Shown: positions 7,189 through 17,179, counted from the stretch's first letter. The stretch: DNA of 64,000 nucleotides from Bacillus sp. (in: firmicutes) (GCA_017656295.1 JACDOC010000002.1:186001-250000); one strand, 5' to 3'. Numbers and translations are program-made. The notes: generated by a model not told the origin, from the letters alone.

Positions 7189-9225
7189 ATGCAAGCAAGA
7201 GATTTAACGGTACTAGCGAGTGTGATATTAATTGTTGCTATGCTTATCATCCCATTCCCATCCTGGATGTTAAGCGTGTTCATTATTATAAACATTTCTC
7301 TTGCCTTAATCGTGTTATTAACATCAATGAATATGAAAGAGCCGCTCCAATTTTCTGTATTTCCTTCACTGCTATTGTTACTCACGCTTTTTCGCCTTGG
7401 TCTGAATGTTTCGACAACGAGATCGATATTAAGCCGCGGGGAAGCAGGTGGCGTTGTCGAAACATTTGGAACGTTTGTTGTGGGTGGTGAAGTGCTTGTC
7501 GGCTTGGTTGTTTTCTTAATACTAATTATCATCCAATTCGTTGTCATCACGAAAGGTTCCGAACGTGTTTCAGAAGTAGCTGCCCGCTTTACGTTAGACG
7601 CCATGCCGGGTAAACAAATGAGTATTGATGCCGATTTAAATGCTGGAATTATTTCTGAGCAAGAAGCACGTGAACGTCGAGAAAAAGTGGCGCGTGAAGC
7701 TGACTTTTATGGAGCGATGGACGGTGCGAGCAAGTTTGTAAAAGGAGATGCGATTGCGGGTCTTGTAATCGTCTTTATTAACTTATTATTTGGCATGATT
7801 ATAGGGATGGCCCAAGACGGACTTTCCATCACTGAGGCAGCGAGAAAATATAGTTTATTAACGGTTGGAGACGGAATTGTCAGTCAAATACCAGCGTTAC
7901 TCATATCAACAGCGACGGGAATCGTCGTAACACGAGCGGCCTCTGATGGAAATCTTGGACAAGATATTATGGGGCAGTTATTAGCCTATCCGAAAATGTT
8001 GTATGTTGCCGGTGGGACGATATTTCTCCTCGGTCTGACGACACCGATTCATGACGCCATCACCATTCCGATTGCTGGGCTATTACTATTTGGAGGATAC
8101 TCTTTATCGCGGGTACCAGAACCAAATGAACAGGAATTAATGGAAATGGAAGAGGAAATCGAAACAGATGAAATGAAGAGTCCTGAAAGTGTCATGAATC
8201 TTTTAAGTATGGACCCAATCGAGTTTGAATTTGGATATGGACTCATTCCACTCGCTGACACGAAACAAGGTGGAGACCTCCTTGACCGTATCGTCATGAT
8301 TCGCCGCCAACTCGCTCTTGAACTTGGGCTTGTCATTCCGATCGTCCGCATTCGTGACAATATCCAATTACAACCGAATGAATATCGCTTAAAAATTCGG
8401 GGCCAGGAAATGGCACGAGGGGAATTATTGCTAGATCATTATTTAGCTATGAGCCCAACTGGTGAAGATGATCAAATTGAAGGAATCGATACGATTGAAC
8501 CATCCTTTGGTCTGCCTGCGAAATGGATTACGGAAGATGTGAAAGAACAAGCAGAAATTTTAGGGTATACCGTCGTTGATCCTCCATCAGTAGTTTCAAC
8601 ACATATTACGGAGGTCATCAAGGCGAATGCCTATGAGTTATTAGGAAGACAAGAAACAAAACAACTAATTGATCATTTGAAAGAGTCTTATCCAATTCTA
8701 GTTGAAGAAGTTACTCCAAACCCATTATCGATCGGAGATATTCAAAAAGTGTTAGCTAAATTGCTGAAAGAAAATATTTCCATTCGGAATTTACCGGTTA
8801 TATTTGAAACGTTAGCTGACTATGGAAAAGTGACATCTGATACGGACTTATTAACAGAATATGTCCGTCAAGCACTTGCGCGGCAAATCACTCAACAATA
8901 TGTGGATTCGCAAAATAAATTAAAAGTTATTACACTTTCCGGTAAAGTAGAAAAATTAATTGCAGAAGCTGTTCAACAAACGGAGCATGGTAATTTCTTA
9001 GCATTAGATCCAAACGACTCTCAAAAAATATTAGAAGCAATTGCAGGACAAGTTGAACAACTCTCGTTAATGGAGCAATCGCCAATCATTTTATGTTCGC
9101 CAGCTGTTCGTATGTATGTAAGACAATTAACTGATAGATATTTTCCTCAAATTCCAATTCTTTCGTATAATGAACTTGAAGCAAATATCGAAGTTCAGAG
9201 CGTCGGGGTGGTGACGATTGAATGA
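7189..9225 (+). CDS. flhA: flagellar export apparatus protein FlhA
   Basis: FlhA (678 residues) forms the nonameric export ring that takes up substrates and uses proton motive force. About eight membrane spans occupy residues 1-310, including the FHIPEP-type loop region (LNVSTTRSILSRGEAGGVVETF, shown here only in part as a motif) and the conserved KGDAIAG segment. The C-terminal cytoplasmic domain fills residues 330-678. The start ATG 7189 has TTAGGAGAG upstream. The end overlaps flhF by 4 bases (ATGA). Confidence 0.97.
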   Translation: MQARDLTVLASVILIVAMLIIPFPSWMLSVFIIINISLALIVLLTSMNMKEPLQFSVFPSLLLLLTLFRLGLNVSTTRSILSRGEAGGVVETFGTFVVGGEVLVGLVVFLILIIIQFVVITKGSERVSEVAARFTLDAMPGKQMSIDADLNAGIISEQEARERREKVAREADFYGAMDGASKFVKGDAIAGLVIVFINLLFGMIIGMAQDGLSITEAARKYSLLTVGDGIVSQIPALLISTATGIVVTRAASDGNLGQDIMGQLLAYPKMLYVAGGTIFLLGLTTPIHDAITIPIAGLLLFGGYSLSRVPEPNEQELMEMEEEIETDEMKSPESVMNLLSMDPIEFEFGYGLIPLADTKQGGDLLDRIVMIRRQLALELGLVIPIVRIRDNIQLQPNEYRLKIRGQEMARGELLLDHYLAMSPTGEDDQIEGIDTIEPSFGLPAKWITEDVKEQAEILGYTVVDPPSVVSTHITEVIKANAYELLGRQETKQLIDHLKESYPILVEEVTPNPLSIGDIQKVLAKLLKENISIRNLPVIFETLADYGKVTSDTDLLTEYVRQALARQITQQYVDSQNKLKVITLSGKVEKLIAEAVQQTEHGNFLALDPNDSQKILEAIAGQVEQLSLMEQSPIILCSPAVRMYVRQLTDRYFPQIPILSYNELEANIEVQSVGVVTIE

Positions 9226-10370
9226 GGGTAAAAAAATATGTTGCACCGTCTATGCCAGAAGCGATGAAAATGATTCGGGAGGATTTGGGAGAAGACGCTG
9301 TTATTCTTCATTCTAAAATTGTTTATACAGGCGGTTTTTTAGGTCTATTTAAAAAGAAAAATATCGAAGTAATTGCCGCAAAAGATGGGGCGGTTATAAA
9401 GGAGTCTCAAAAGACGGAACTGATGAATAAGCAAATGGTAAAGCCGTCCCAATCACTTTTAACAAAGAAATTAGAAGCTGATTCAGATGATCAAAAAGAA
9501 AAGGAACAACTAAAACAAGATATCGATGAATTAAAACAGTTACTTTCAAGATTAACAGCTTCATCGTCCTGGATAATGAACTATCCGGAATCGATTCAAC
9601 GAGTGGTAACAAAATTGCATCAGCATGAAGTCGATGAAAATTTATTACAACTCATCGCTGATGATGCTCTACAGAAATTTCGAAATACAAAAGAAGCTGT
9701 CGATTCCAGCATGGTTGAAAAGTGGATGAAAAGTTTTTTAATCGAACTTTTACGTCCCGCTTATGTAAAAAACCATATAAAAATGAAGAAATTCATTAAT
9801 TTTGTTGGGCCAACAGGTGTTGGAAAAACGACAACATTGGCAAAAGTAGCTGCACAAGCGGTGTTAATGGATAAAAAAAAGATTGGATTCATTACTACGG
9901 ATACATATCGCATTGCGGCAATCGATCAGTTAAAAACGTATGCTAACTTACTAAATGTGCCAGTAGAAGTTGTGTACAAGCCCGACGACTTCCGAAAAGC
10001 AGTAGAAAAATTACAATCATTGGATCACATTTTTATCGATACAGCTGGCCGAAATTATTTAGATGAACAATATATTCACGATTTACAAGAACTGATTGAT
10101 TTTAACGAGGAAATGACGACCTACTTAGTTCTTTCACTTACAGGAAAACAAAAAGATCTAGAAGCGATTGTCGAGAAATTTTTCAAAATTCCTATCGATC
10201 AATTCATTTTTACCAAATTTGACGAAACGACTTCTATTGGGGTCATGGTGAACTTACTATACAAATATCGTATCGGTGCTGCTTTTGTCACAAATGGTCA
10301 GAACGTTCCTGACGATCTTGTTCCAATGAACGAGGAAAAATTGGTAAATATGGTATTTGAGGGCGAGTAA
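9222..10370 (+). CDS. flhF: SRP-family GTPase FlhF
   Basis: FlhF (382 residues) is an SRP-type GTPase that controls flagellar placement and number together with FlhG. The N-terminal basic region and a charged linker (residues 1-120) precede an N domain and the G domain. G1 is VGPTGVGKTTTLAK near residue 193-206, followed by TDTYRIAAIDQL and the DTAGRN G3 motif. The ATG overlaps the flhA stop (ATGA), so translation is coupled. The next gene, flhG, encodes its GTPase-activating partner. Confidence 0.96.
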   Translation: MRVKKYVAPSMPEAMKMIREDLGEDAVILHSKIVYTGGFLGLFKKKNIEVIAAKDGAVIKESQKTELMNKQMVKPSQSLLTKKLEADSDDQKEKEQLKQDIDELKQLLSRLTASSSWIMNYPESIQRVVTKLHQHEVDENLLQLIADDALQKFRNTKEAVDSSMVEKWMKSFLIELLRPAYVKNHIKMKKFINFVGPTGVGKTTTLAKVAAQAVLMDKKKIGFITTDTYRIAAIDQLKTYANLLNVPVEVVYKPDDFRKAVEKLQSLDHIFIDTAGRNYLDEQYIHDLQELIDFNEEMTTYLVLSLTGKQKDLEAIVEKFFKIPIDQFIFTKFDETTSIGVMVNLLYKYRIGAAFVTNGQNVPDDLVPMNEEKLVNMVFEGE

Positions 10371-10371
10371 A

Positions 10372-11238
10372 ATGAGGGATCAAGCAGAAAGTTTACGAAA
10401 AAAATTGTTTCATGCACAAATGAATCAATCAGCGAAATCTATTGCTATTGTTTCAGGAAAAGGGGGGGTAGGAAAAACTAATTTTTCTGTAAATTATGCC
10501 CTATCCCTCGTACAACAAGGAAAAAAAGTGTTGCTTTTCGATTTAGATATTGGTATGGGGAATGTCCATCTCATATTAGGGGCTCAAGCGGAAAAAACGA
10601 TCGCCGATTACATTACAGAAAACTGCAGTTTATCAGATATTATTCAGCATTCCCATGGGCTTGACTATATAAGTGGCGGGAACGGATTGCCCGAATTGAT
10701 GAACCTTGACTCCGATTTGCTCCAGCGTTTTCTACGCCATATGGAATCATTGCAAACGACATACGATTATCTCATTTTTGATATGGGGGCAGGAGCACAA
10801 TCGTTTTATTTGCAATTTTTGTTATCTGTTCAACATATTTTTGTTGTCACAACCCCAGAGCCAACGGCGATTACCGATGCTTACTCAATGATGAAATACA
10901 TTACATTGCTTGACCAAAACCAAAATTTCTATTTAGTGTGCAACCGCGTGGAAGATGATACTGAGGGGCGCGAAGTGTTACAACGTCTTAAAACAGCTGT
11001 GAAAAAGTTTTTACAAAAGGATGTTCATATTTTAGGAATGATACCTGAAGACAAAACAATAAAAAAAGCTGTTCTCGCCCAACAACCAGTTGTTCTTGCT
11101 TATCCGAAATCGAAAGTAGCCAAAGCCATTCAAACGATTCCATTTTCATTTGAGCAAGGACGTCCAATGGTTGTAGAGTCCGTGAACTTTATTCAACGGC
11201 TACGTACATATCTTTTAGATAGGAGGGGGACCTTCTGA
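10372..11238 (+). CDS. flhG: MinD-like ATPase FlhG
   Basis: FlhG (YlxH; 288 residues) is a ParA/MinD-type ATPase that activates FlhF and limits flagellar number. The deviant Walker A motif SGKGGVGKTN is at about residues 28-37, with the switch II-type DMGAG further on. The N-terminus carries the DQAESLRKKL element known in FlhG to stimulate the FlhF GTPase. ATG 10372 is used because it follows a GAGGGCGAG ribosome site; upstream in-frame codons lie within flhF. The stop (TGA, 11236-11238) overlaps the proposed cheB start. Confidence 0.95.
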   Translation: MRDQAESLRKKLFHAQMNQSAKSIAIVSGKGGVGKTNFSVNYALSLVQQGKKVLLFDLDIGMGNVHLILGAQAEKTIADYITENCSLSDIIQHSHGLDYISGGNGLPELMNLDSDLLQRFLRHMESLQTTYDYLIFDMGAGAQSFYLQFLLSVQHIFVVTTPEPTAITDAYSMMKYITLLDQNQNFYLVCNRVEDDTEGREVLQRLKTAVKKFLQKDVHILGMIPEDKTIKKAVLAQQPVVLAYPKSKVAKAIQTIPFSFEQGRPMVVESVNFIQRLRTYLLDRRGTF

Positions 11239-12323
11239 GAAAGATAAAAGTTTTAGTTGTTGATGATTCGGCTTTTATGAGAAAACTCATTACGGATTTT
11301 TTATCAGAACACGAACAAATTGAAGTCATCGGCACTGCTCGAAATGGTGAAGATGCCCTAAAAAAAATACAAACTCTCCAACCTGATGTGGTGACCCTTG
11401 ATGTCGAAATGCCTGTGATGAACGGATTAGAAGCATTAAAAAAGATAATGGAAGAACATCCATTACCCGTTCTTATGCTTTCAAGTACAACGGCTGAAGG
11501 GGCTAAAAATACTGTATTAGCGATGCAATATGGGGCTTTTGATTTTATCACCAAACCATCTGGTACGATCTCGCTTGATTTACATCTGATAAAAGATGAG
11601 CTGATCAAAAAAGTTTTAGCTGCCGGTCAAATCAACGAAAAGACTCTAAAAAAGCTTTCCGATTCCAATACCAAAAAGGAAGAGATAGAAAAGCGCCAAC
11701 CGATGGCAAAACCTGTTCACACACAACGAAGCGTCAATTGGAAGTCACCATCAAATAAGATCGTAGTGATTGGTACATCTACAGGTGGTCCAAGAGCTTT
11801 ACAACAAGTACTTACGGTGCTTCCTAAAGACTTTCCAGCCCCTGTTTTAATCGTTCAACATATGCCGCCTGGATTTACTCGTTCGTTAGCGTTACGTTTA
11901 GATAGTTTATGCCAAATTCATGTTAAAGAGGCTGAAGATGGGGAAATTATTCAAAATGGAACGGCGTATATAGCACCAGGTGGTTATCACATGACAGTTA
12001 AGAAAGTTGGAAGTGCAACAGCCATTCAATTACTCCAAACTCCGCCGAAAAATGGACACCGACCGTCCGTCGATGTCATGTTTGAGTCCGTCAGTCATTT
12101 GGATCAGTTTGATAAAATTGCCGTTATTATGACCGGAATGGGTTCAGACGGGAAGGAGGGGCTCATTTCATTAAAACAACGAGGAAAAGTAATCGCTATT
12201 GCAGAATCAGAGGAAAGCTGTATTGTTTTCGGGATGCCTAAAGCGGCAATTCAGACAAACCTTGTTAACCACGTGGAAGAAGTCAATCAAATTGCATATA
12301 CCATTTTGAAGTATTTCACATGA
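11235..12323 (+). CDS. cheB: chemotaxis methylesterase CheB, probable CTG start
   Basis: CheB removes methyl groups from chemoreceptors and deamidates glutamines when phosphorylated by CheA. The receiver domain begins RKIKVLVVDDSAFMRKLI and the acceptor Asp lies in TLDVEMPVMNG. The methylesterase domain holds the triad elements GTSTGGPRAL (Ser), VQHMPPGFT (His) and TGMGSDGKEG (Asp). The first ATG (11277) would delete the acidic pair of the receiver. The only NTG codon in the right place is CTG at 11235, 5 bases after AGGAGGGGG and overlapping the flhG stop as CTGA. This gives 362 residues. The CTG start is inferred. Confidence 0.9.
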   Translation: MRKIKVLVVDDSAFMRKLITDFLSEHEQIEVIGTARNGEDALKKIQTLQPDVVTLDVEMPVMNGLEALKKIMEEHPLPVLMLSSTTAEGAKNTVLAMQYGAFDFITKPSGTISLDLHLIKDELIKKVLAAGQINEKTLKKLSDSNTKKEEIEKRQPMAKPVHTQRSVNWKSPSNKIVVIGTSTGGPRALQQVLTVLPKDFPAPVLIVQHMPPGFTRSLALRLDSLCQIHVKEAEDGEIIQNGTAYIAPGGYHMTVKKVGSATAIQLLQTPPKNGHRPSVDVMFESVSHLDQFDKIAVIMTGMGSDGKEGLISLKQRGKVIAIAESEESCIVFGMPKAAIQTNLVNHVEEVNQIAYTILKYFT

Positions 12324-12336
12324 GAGGTGTGGGCAC

Positions 12337-14397
12337 ATGGAAATGAATCAATATTTAGAAGTATTTATCGAAGAAAGTAAAGAACATTTACAAACATGTA
12401 ACCAACAATTACTAGAATTAGAGAAAAATCCTAATGATTTAACCATTGTCAATGAAATCTTCCGCTCCGCACATACCTTAAAAGGGATGTCCGCAACGAT
12501 GGGATTTGAAGATTTAGCGAATTTAACCCACAATATGGAGAATGTTCTGGATGCCATCCGGAACCAAAAAATACATGTAACTCCTGAATTATTAGATGTT
12601 GTATTTATGGCTATGGACGCTCTGGAAGAAATGGTTTTATCAATTGCTGAAGGTGGAGACGGAAAAAAAGATGTGACAGACATTGTGCAAAAATTAAAAG
12701 CCATTGAAAACGGAGAAAACATTTCAGCAGTTAATAAAGCAAAAGAGGAAGCGGCAACTACTATTGCTAGGGATTCTAAAGCGCAAAACACGTACGATTC
12801 ATTTGAGTTAACCGTAATTCAACAATCGGAAGAACAAGGATTTAATTGCTTCGAAATTTTGGTTTCGCTTCGTAGCGATTGCTTATTAAAAGCCGCTCGC
12901 GTGTACATGGTATTTGAAGTCATTGAAAAAAGCGGGGAAATTATTAAGTCGATCCCTTCTGTAGAACAATTAGAAGAGGAACAATTTGATCAAGATTTTG
13001 TCGTAACAGTTGTAACGAAAGACTCAAAAGAAGAAATTGAGAAAAAGATTTTAAAAGTATCTGAAATTGAAAAAGTAGAAGCCGTTCCTCTATCTGCGAA
13101 AGCTCTTTTGAAACAAGTGGAAGAACAAGAGATGAAATCTTCTACTAGCGAGCAGGTTGCTCACAAAAACGATCAACCAAGAAGTGAAGAAGCAGCTACA
13201 CCATTAAAAAATGAGGCTTCAACGAAAAAACAAAAACAACACAGTGCTGTAAATAAAACCATTCGTGTAAATATCGATCGGTTAGACATATTAATGAATT
13301 TGTTTGAAGAATTAGTTATTGACCGTGGGCGCTTAGAACAAATATCTAGAGAATTAAATCATCCAGAGTTACATGAAACAGTTGAACGTATGTCCCGTAT
13401 TTCAGGAGACTTACAAAATATTATTTTAAATATGCGGATGGTACCGGTAGAAACAGTATTCAACCGTTTCCCACGTATGGTTCGTCAGTTAGCACGAGAT
13501 TTAGGTAAACAAATTAATCTTGAAATTATCGGTGCTGAGACAGAGCTTGATCGTACGGTGATTGATGAAATCGGGGATCCACTTGTTCATTTATTACGAA
13601 ATGCCATTGACCATGGAATCGAAACCCCTGAAGAAAGAAGAAAGAAAGGAAAGCCAGAAGTAGGTACGGTGAAATTAAAAGCGTACCATAGTGGAAACCA
13701 TGTCTTTATTGAAATTGAAGACGATGGAGCCGGAATTAATCGTGATAAAGTTCTTCGTAAGGCCATTGAAAAAGGAATTATATCAGAAGAAGCTGGCCAT
13801 ACATTAACGGATCGTCAAGTGTTTGAACTCATTATGGCTTCCGGTTTTTCAACAGCTGATAAAATTTCCGATATTTCTGGTCGGGGCGTTGGAATGGATG
13901 TTGTTAAAACAACGATAGAATCGTTAGGCGGAAGTATTACGATTGATTCTGAAGAAGGAAAAGGGTCCATTTTCTCTATTCAGTTACCGTTAACATTATC
14001 GATTATTTCCGTGATGTTAGTAGAATTAGAGAAAGAAAAATATGCGATACCATTATCGTCCATTATAGAAACAGCCATTATCCATAAAAACGATATTTTA
14101 AATGCCCATAACCAAAAAGTGATTGACTTCCGTGGTAAAGTCGTTCCTCTCGTATTTTTAAAAGACGTATTTGAGGTTCCTGTTCAAAATAAACAAGACG
14201 ATTATTATTCCGTCATCATCGTTCGGAAAGGGGACAAAATGGCCGGCCTTGTTGTCGATTCCTTCATCGGTCAGCAAGAGGTTGTCTTAAAATCACTTGG
14301 AAACTATTTAACGAACGTCTTTGCGATTTCGGGGGCAACCATTTTAGGAGATGGTCAAGTTGCGTTAATTATTGACTGTAATGCATTAATAAAATAA
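12337..14397 (+). CDS. cheA: chemotaxis histidine kinase CheA
   Basis: CheA (686 residues) autophosphorylates and passes phosphate to CheY and CheB. Domains in order are P1 with phospho-His H46 in FRSAHTLKGM, a P2-like CheY-binding domain near residues 155-255, an acidic/Lys linker, P3 dimerisation (about 305-370), the P4 kinase with N box HLLRNAIDHG and G boxes DDGAGI and GRGVGMD, and a C-terminal CheW-like P5. ATG 12337 has GAGAGGTG upstream; ATG 12343 is an alternative. Nothing is missing. Confidence 0.97.
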   Translation: MEMNQYLEVFIEESKEHLQTCNQQLLELEKNPNDLTIVNEIFRSAHTLKGMSATMGFEDLANLTHNMENVLDAIRNQKIHVTPELLDVVFMAMDALEEMVLSIAEGGDGKKDVTDIVQKLKAIENGENISAVNKAKEEAATTIARDSKAQNTYDSFELTVIQQSEEQGFNCFEILVSLRSDCLLKAARVYMVFEVIEKSGEIIKSIPSVEQLEEEQFDQDFVVTVVTKDSKEEIEKKILKVSEIEKVEAVPLSAKALLKQVEEQEMKSSTSEQVAHKNDQPRSEEAATPLKNEASTKKQKQHSAVNKTIRVNIDRLDILMNLFEELVIDRGRLEQISRELNHPELHETVERMSRISGDLQNIILNMRMVPVETVFNRFPRMVRQLARDLGKQINLEIIGAETELDRTVIDEIGDPLVHLLRNAIDHGIETPEERRKKGKPEVGTVKLKAYHSGNHVFIEIEDDGAGINRDKVLRKAIEKGIISEEAGHTLTDRQVFELIMASGFSTADKISDISGRGVGMDVVKTTIESLGGSITIDSEEGKGSIFSIQLPLTLSIISVMLVELEKEKYAIPLSSIIETAIIHKNDILNAHNQKVIDFRGKVVPLVFLKDVFEVPVQNKQDDYYSVIIVRKGDKMAGLVVDSFIGQQEVVLKSLGNYLTNVFAISGATILGDGQVALIIDCNALIK

Positions 14398-14453
14398 ATG
14401 AATGCCAATTTTACAAAGCTCCTATTTTAGTAGAAACTTAGGTAGGTGATAAC

Positions 14454-14900
14454 ATGAGCCAAGTCTCTAATACAACAGAAACGAAAGTGATTGCTTTTCA
14501 AATTAAAGATAAAGAATATGTTATTCCCGTCTCTCAAGTCCGTTCCATCGAGAAAATGATGCCTATTACTCGTGTGCCGCGAACACCTCATTTCGTTGAA
14601 GGTGTTATTAATTTGCGAGGTGTAGTCACGCCAATTATCGATTTACGAAAACGATTAGGCGTGGAAGAAGCACCGTATAATGATCATACACGAATTATTA
14701 TTGTCCATTTAGAAGATAAAGAGGTTGGACTCATCGTAGATTCAGCGAACGATGTTCTTGATTTACCAGCAGAATCCATTGAGCCTCAACCCGAAGTCGT
14801 TGGTGCCCAAGAAGAAGAATATATAACAGGGGTAGCAAAACTGAATAAACGCCTTCTAGTTTTAATGAACTTAGAAAAAGTGTTCCATTCTTCAACGTAA
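14454..14900 (+). CDS. cheW: chemotaxis coupling protein CheW
   Basis: CheW (148 residues) links receptors to CheA. It is a single SH3-like CheW domain with the conserved RVPRTPHFVEGVINLRG and a C-terminal VLMNLEKVF segment. TAGGTGAT lies 6-8 bases upstream of ATG 14454. The 56-base gap after cheA is the longest within this part of the operon, but I see no terminator or convincing promoter in it. Confidence 0.97.
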   Translation: MSQVSNTTETKVIAFQIKDKEYVIPVSQVRSIEKMMPITRVPRTPHFVEGVINLRGVVTPIIDLRKRLGVEEAPYNDHTRIIIVHLEDKEVGLIVDSANDVLDLPAESIEPQPEVVGAQEEEYITGVAKLNKRLLVLMNLEKVFHSST

Positions 14901-14912
14901 GGGGGGCACCTT

Positions 14913-15554
14913 ATGGACTTTATTCATCGTATTACCAGTCTCCATTTAGATATTTTAAGAGAAATTGGAAATATTGGAGCCGCCCATGCTGCCACCGCGT
15001 TGTCTCAGCTCCTTAACCAAAAGATAGATATGAAAGTTCCAAACGTTAATATCGTCACATTTGATGAAATGATGGAATTAGCAGGTGGAGCTGAAAACAT
15101 CGTGGTGAGTGTGTTTTTAAGAATTGAAGGGGATGCACCGGGAAGTATGTTTTTCATTTTACCATTGGATCAAGCATCTCAGCTCATTCAGCAATTAACA
15201 GGTGATCAAACGTTTTCGTTTGAACACCCTCCTTATTCAGAAATCGGTTTATCTGCTATGCAAGAACTAGGGAATATTTTGTCTGGTTCGTATTTATCGT
15301 CATTATCAGACTTTACAAATCTATCGTTATATCCATCTGTTCCTGCCTTGTCCGTGGACATGGCAGGAGCCATTATTAGTTATGGATTAATGGAATTATC
15401 CCAAACGAGTGATTATGCCATTGTCGTTGATACCAATATTAAAAAAGATGAAGCGTCAGATGAGGAAGCGATCAATGGCCACTTCTTTTTATTGCCTGAC
15501 CCACAATCCTTTGAAGTGATTTTCCAATCGTTAGGAGTAGCGTTGGATGAATAG
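14913..15554 (+). CDS. cheC: CheY-P phosphatase CheC
   Basis: CheC (213 residues) is a CheY-P phosphatase and the binding partner of CheD in Bacillus adaptation. Both active-site motifs are present: [17 protein letters not shown] near the N-terminus and [19 protein letters not shown] near the middle, each with the Glu and Asn pair. GGGGGGCACC upstream of ATG 14913 is the ribosome site. The 3' end overlaps cheD by 8 bases, consistent with equal expression of the complex partners. Confidence 0.96.
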   Translation: MDFIHRITSLHLDILREIGNIGAAHAATALSQLLNQKIDMKVPNVNIVTFDEMMELAGGAENIVVSVFLRIEGDAPGSMFFILPLDQASQLIQQLTGDQTFSFEHPPYSEIGLSAMQELGNILSGSYLSSLSDFTNLSLYPSVPALSVDMAGAIISYGLMELSQTSDYAIVVDTNIKKDEASDEEAINGHFFLLPDPQSFEVIFQSLGVALDE

Positions 15555-16044
15555 TGTGATGGAAGTAGTCAAAGTAGGAATCGCTGATTTAAATGTTGTT
15601 CGGTCACCGAACTCCATTCGTACATCTGGTTTAGGTTCTTGTGTCGGAGTGGTCATCTATGATCAAGTGGCAGAAGTTGGTGGCTTAGCTCATATCATGC
15701 TTCCTGATTCTTCATTAGCGAAAGGTGGACATGTGAATAAGGCAAAATTTGCGGACACCGCTATACCGTTGTTATATGAAAAAGTGCTATACGCCGGTGC
15801 TTCAAAGTTTCGACTAAAAGCGAAGATGGCCGGAGGTGCTCAAATGTTTCAAATGACCATTCAAAGTGAAATGATGCGTATTGGTCCACGTAACGTGGAA
15901 GCTGTTCGTCATCAACTAGAACGACTCAACATACCAATCGTAGCTGAGGATGTAGGAGGAAATAGTGGACGGACGGTAGAATTTTTTCCACAAACAGGAG
16001 TTTTTCAAATCCGAACTGTAAATAAAGGAACAACCGAAATTTAA
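15547..16044 (+). CDS. cheD: chemoreceptor glutamine deamidase CheD
   Basis: CheD (165 residues) deamidates receptor glutamines and, released from CheC by CheY-P, activates receptors. The catalytic Cys is in [11 protein letters not shown] and the His in AHIMLPDS; a conserved C-terminal [11 protein letters not shown] region is also present. ATG 15547 overlaps cheC; ATG 15559 is an alternative start that matches shorter family members. It is followed by a 63-base gap before sigD. Confidence 0.96.
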   Translation: MNSVMEVVKVGIADLNVVRSPNSIRTSGLGSCVGVVIYDQVAEVGGLAHIMLPDSSLAKGGHVNKAKFADTAIPLLYEKVLYAGASKFRLKAKMAGGAQMFQMTIQSEMMRIGPRNVEAVRHQLERLNIPIVAEDVGGNSGRTVEFFPQTGVFQIRTVNKGTTEI

Positions 16045-16107
16045 ACTGATCGATTTTGTATAGATGGAATAAAAAATCTATACGTCAAGCGGCGAGGAGG
16101 AACGACC

Positions 16108-16872
16108 ATGTCGCAACCAATTTTAAAAGAACAACAAAATATTTGGGAATTATGGTTAAACGAGCAAGATCCTCAAGCTGGCGAAGCTTTAGTTAAAATG
16201 TACACGCCGCTCGTATCTTATCACGTTCAACGAATAGCAGTAGGGCTACCTAAAAATGTGTCAAAAGATGAATTATATAGCCTAGGTATGATGGGCCTGT
16301 TTGACGCTTTAAATAAATTTGACCCATCTCGAGACTTAAAATTTGATACATATGCTTCCTTTCGAATTCGTGGGGCTATTTTAGACGGATTAAGAAAAGA
16401 AGATTGGCTTCCACGGGGGACACGAGAAAAGGCAAAGAAAATCGAAGCAACAATAGAAATGCTTGAACAGCGATATATGCGTACCGTTACAGCTGAAGAA
16501 GTAGCCGCATGCTTAGATATGTCTGTTGAAGAAGTTACGCAAACGATGAATGAACATTTTTTTGCTAATGTTCTTTCCATTGATGAACAAAATCACGATA
16601 CGGATGAGAAAGAATCATACGTCCAATCACTTACTGATAAAAATGAGTTAACGCCAGAAGAGATTTTATTAAAGGACGAGCTTATTCAACAGTTATCAGA
16701 AGAAATACAAAAATTAACGGAGAAGGAACAACTTGTATTAAGCCTATTTTATAAGGAAGAGTTAACATTAACTGAAATTGGGGAAGTGATGAACTTGTCC
16801 ACTTCACGGATTTCGCAAATTCATTCAAAAGCGATTTATAAGCTTAGAAAGCTTTTGAAAAGAATGGAGTAG
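16108..16872 (+). CDS. sigD: motility sigma factor SigD
   Basis: SigD (254 residues, FliA family) directs transcription of flagellin, motor, chemoreceptor and autolysin genes. Region 2 includes DELYSLGMMGLFDALNKFD and the GAILDGLRKEDWLPRG stretch typical of sigma-28; region 3 follows, and the region 4 helix-turn-helix is LTLTEIGEVMNLSTSRISQI. GCGAGGAGGAACG precedes ATG 16108. Its place near the 3' end of a very long operon is the basis of position-dependent motility switching in B. subtilis, so the same control is plausible here. Confidence 0.97.
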   Translation: MSQPILKEQQNIWELWLNEQDPQAGEALVKMYTPLVSYHVQRIAVGLPKNVSKDELYSLGMMGLFDALNKFDPSRDLKFDTYASFRIRGAILDGLRKEDWLPRGTREKAKKIEATIEMLEQRYMRTVTAEEVAACLDMSVEEVTQTMNEHFFANVLSIDEQNHDTDEKESYVQSLTDKNELTPEEILLKDELIQQLSEEIQKLTEKEQLVLSLFYKEELTLTEIGEVMNLSTSRISQIHSKAIYKLRKLLKRME

Positions 16873-16876
16873 TTTT

Positions 16877-17179
16877 ATGAGTTTCAAATCAATTGAAATG
16901 CAAGTAGCCCTTCCACGGACCTTCGATGCTGGCAAAGTAGCAGACCAACATCAATTACGTCACACGATTGATCAAAGCCATCTTGCAGAACATATGCAAC
17001 AAATGGTTCGTCAACAAAGCCAAACGGTTATTTCTAAAAATGGAAAAGATAACGTTCGTTTAAAAGAAAAGCAAGAAAAAGAACGTTATCGAAATCTTAA
17101 AAAACAAAAAAAGAAACCATTGGCGGATGGGAAAAACACCCATCCGTATAAAGGTAAATTGATTGACTATAACGGATGA
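16877..17179 (+). CDS. small basic protein of unknown function between sigD and swrB
   Basis: This 100-residue gene starts 4 bases after sigD and overlaps swrB by 4 bases (ATGA), so it is part of the operon and likely real. I do not recognise it. The first half is Gln/His-rich (MQQMVRQQSQTVISKNGKD) and the second half is highly charged, with KEKQEKERYRNLKKQKKKP, ending in HPYKGKLIDYNG. There is no signal peptide or membrane span, so it should be cytoplasmic, and it may be partly disordered or nucleic-acid binding. No equivalent is placed here in the B. subtilis order as I know it. Function is unknown. Confidence 0.75.
   Translation: MSFKSIEMQVALPRTFDAGKVADQHQLRHTIDQSHLAEHMQQMVRQQSQTVISKNGKDNVRLKEKQEKERYRNLKKQKKKPLADGKNTHPYKGKLIDYNG

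Noticed and set aside
14747-14760. GAAC and GTTC half-sites inside cheW as a LexA box
   Set aside because: The half-sites are separated by 3 bases rather than 4, and the site is inside coding sequence with no promoter.
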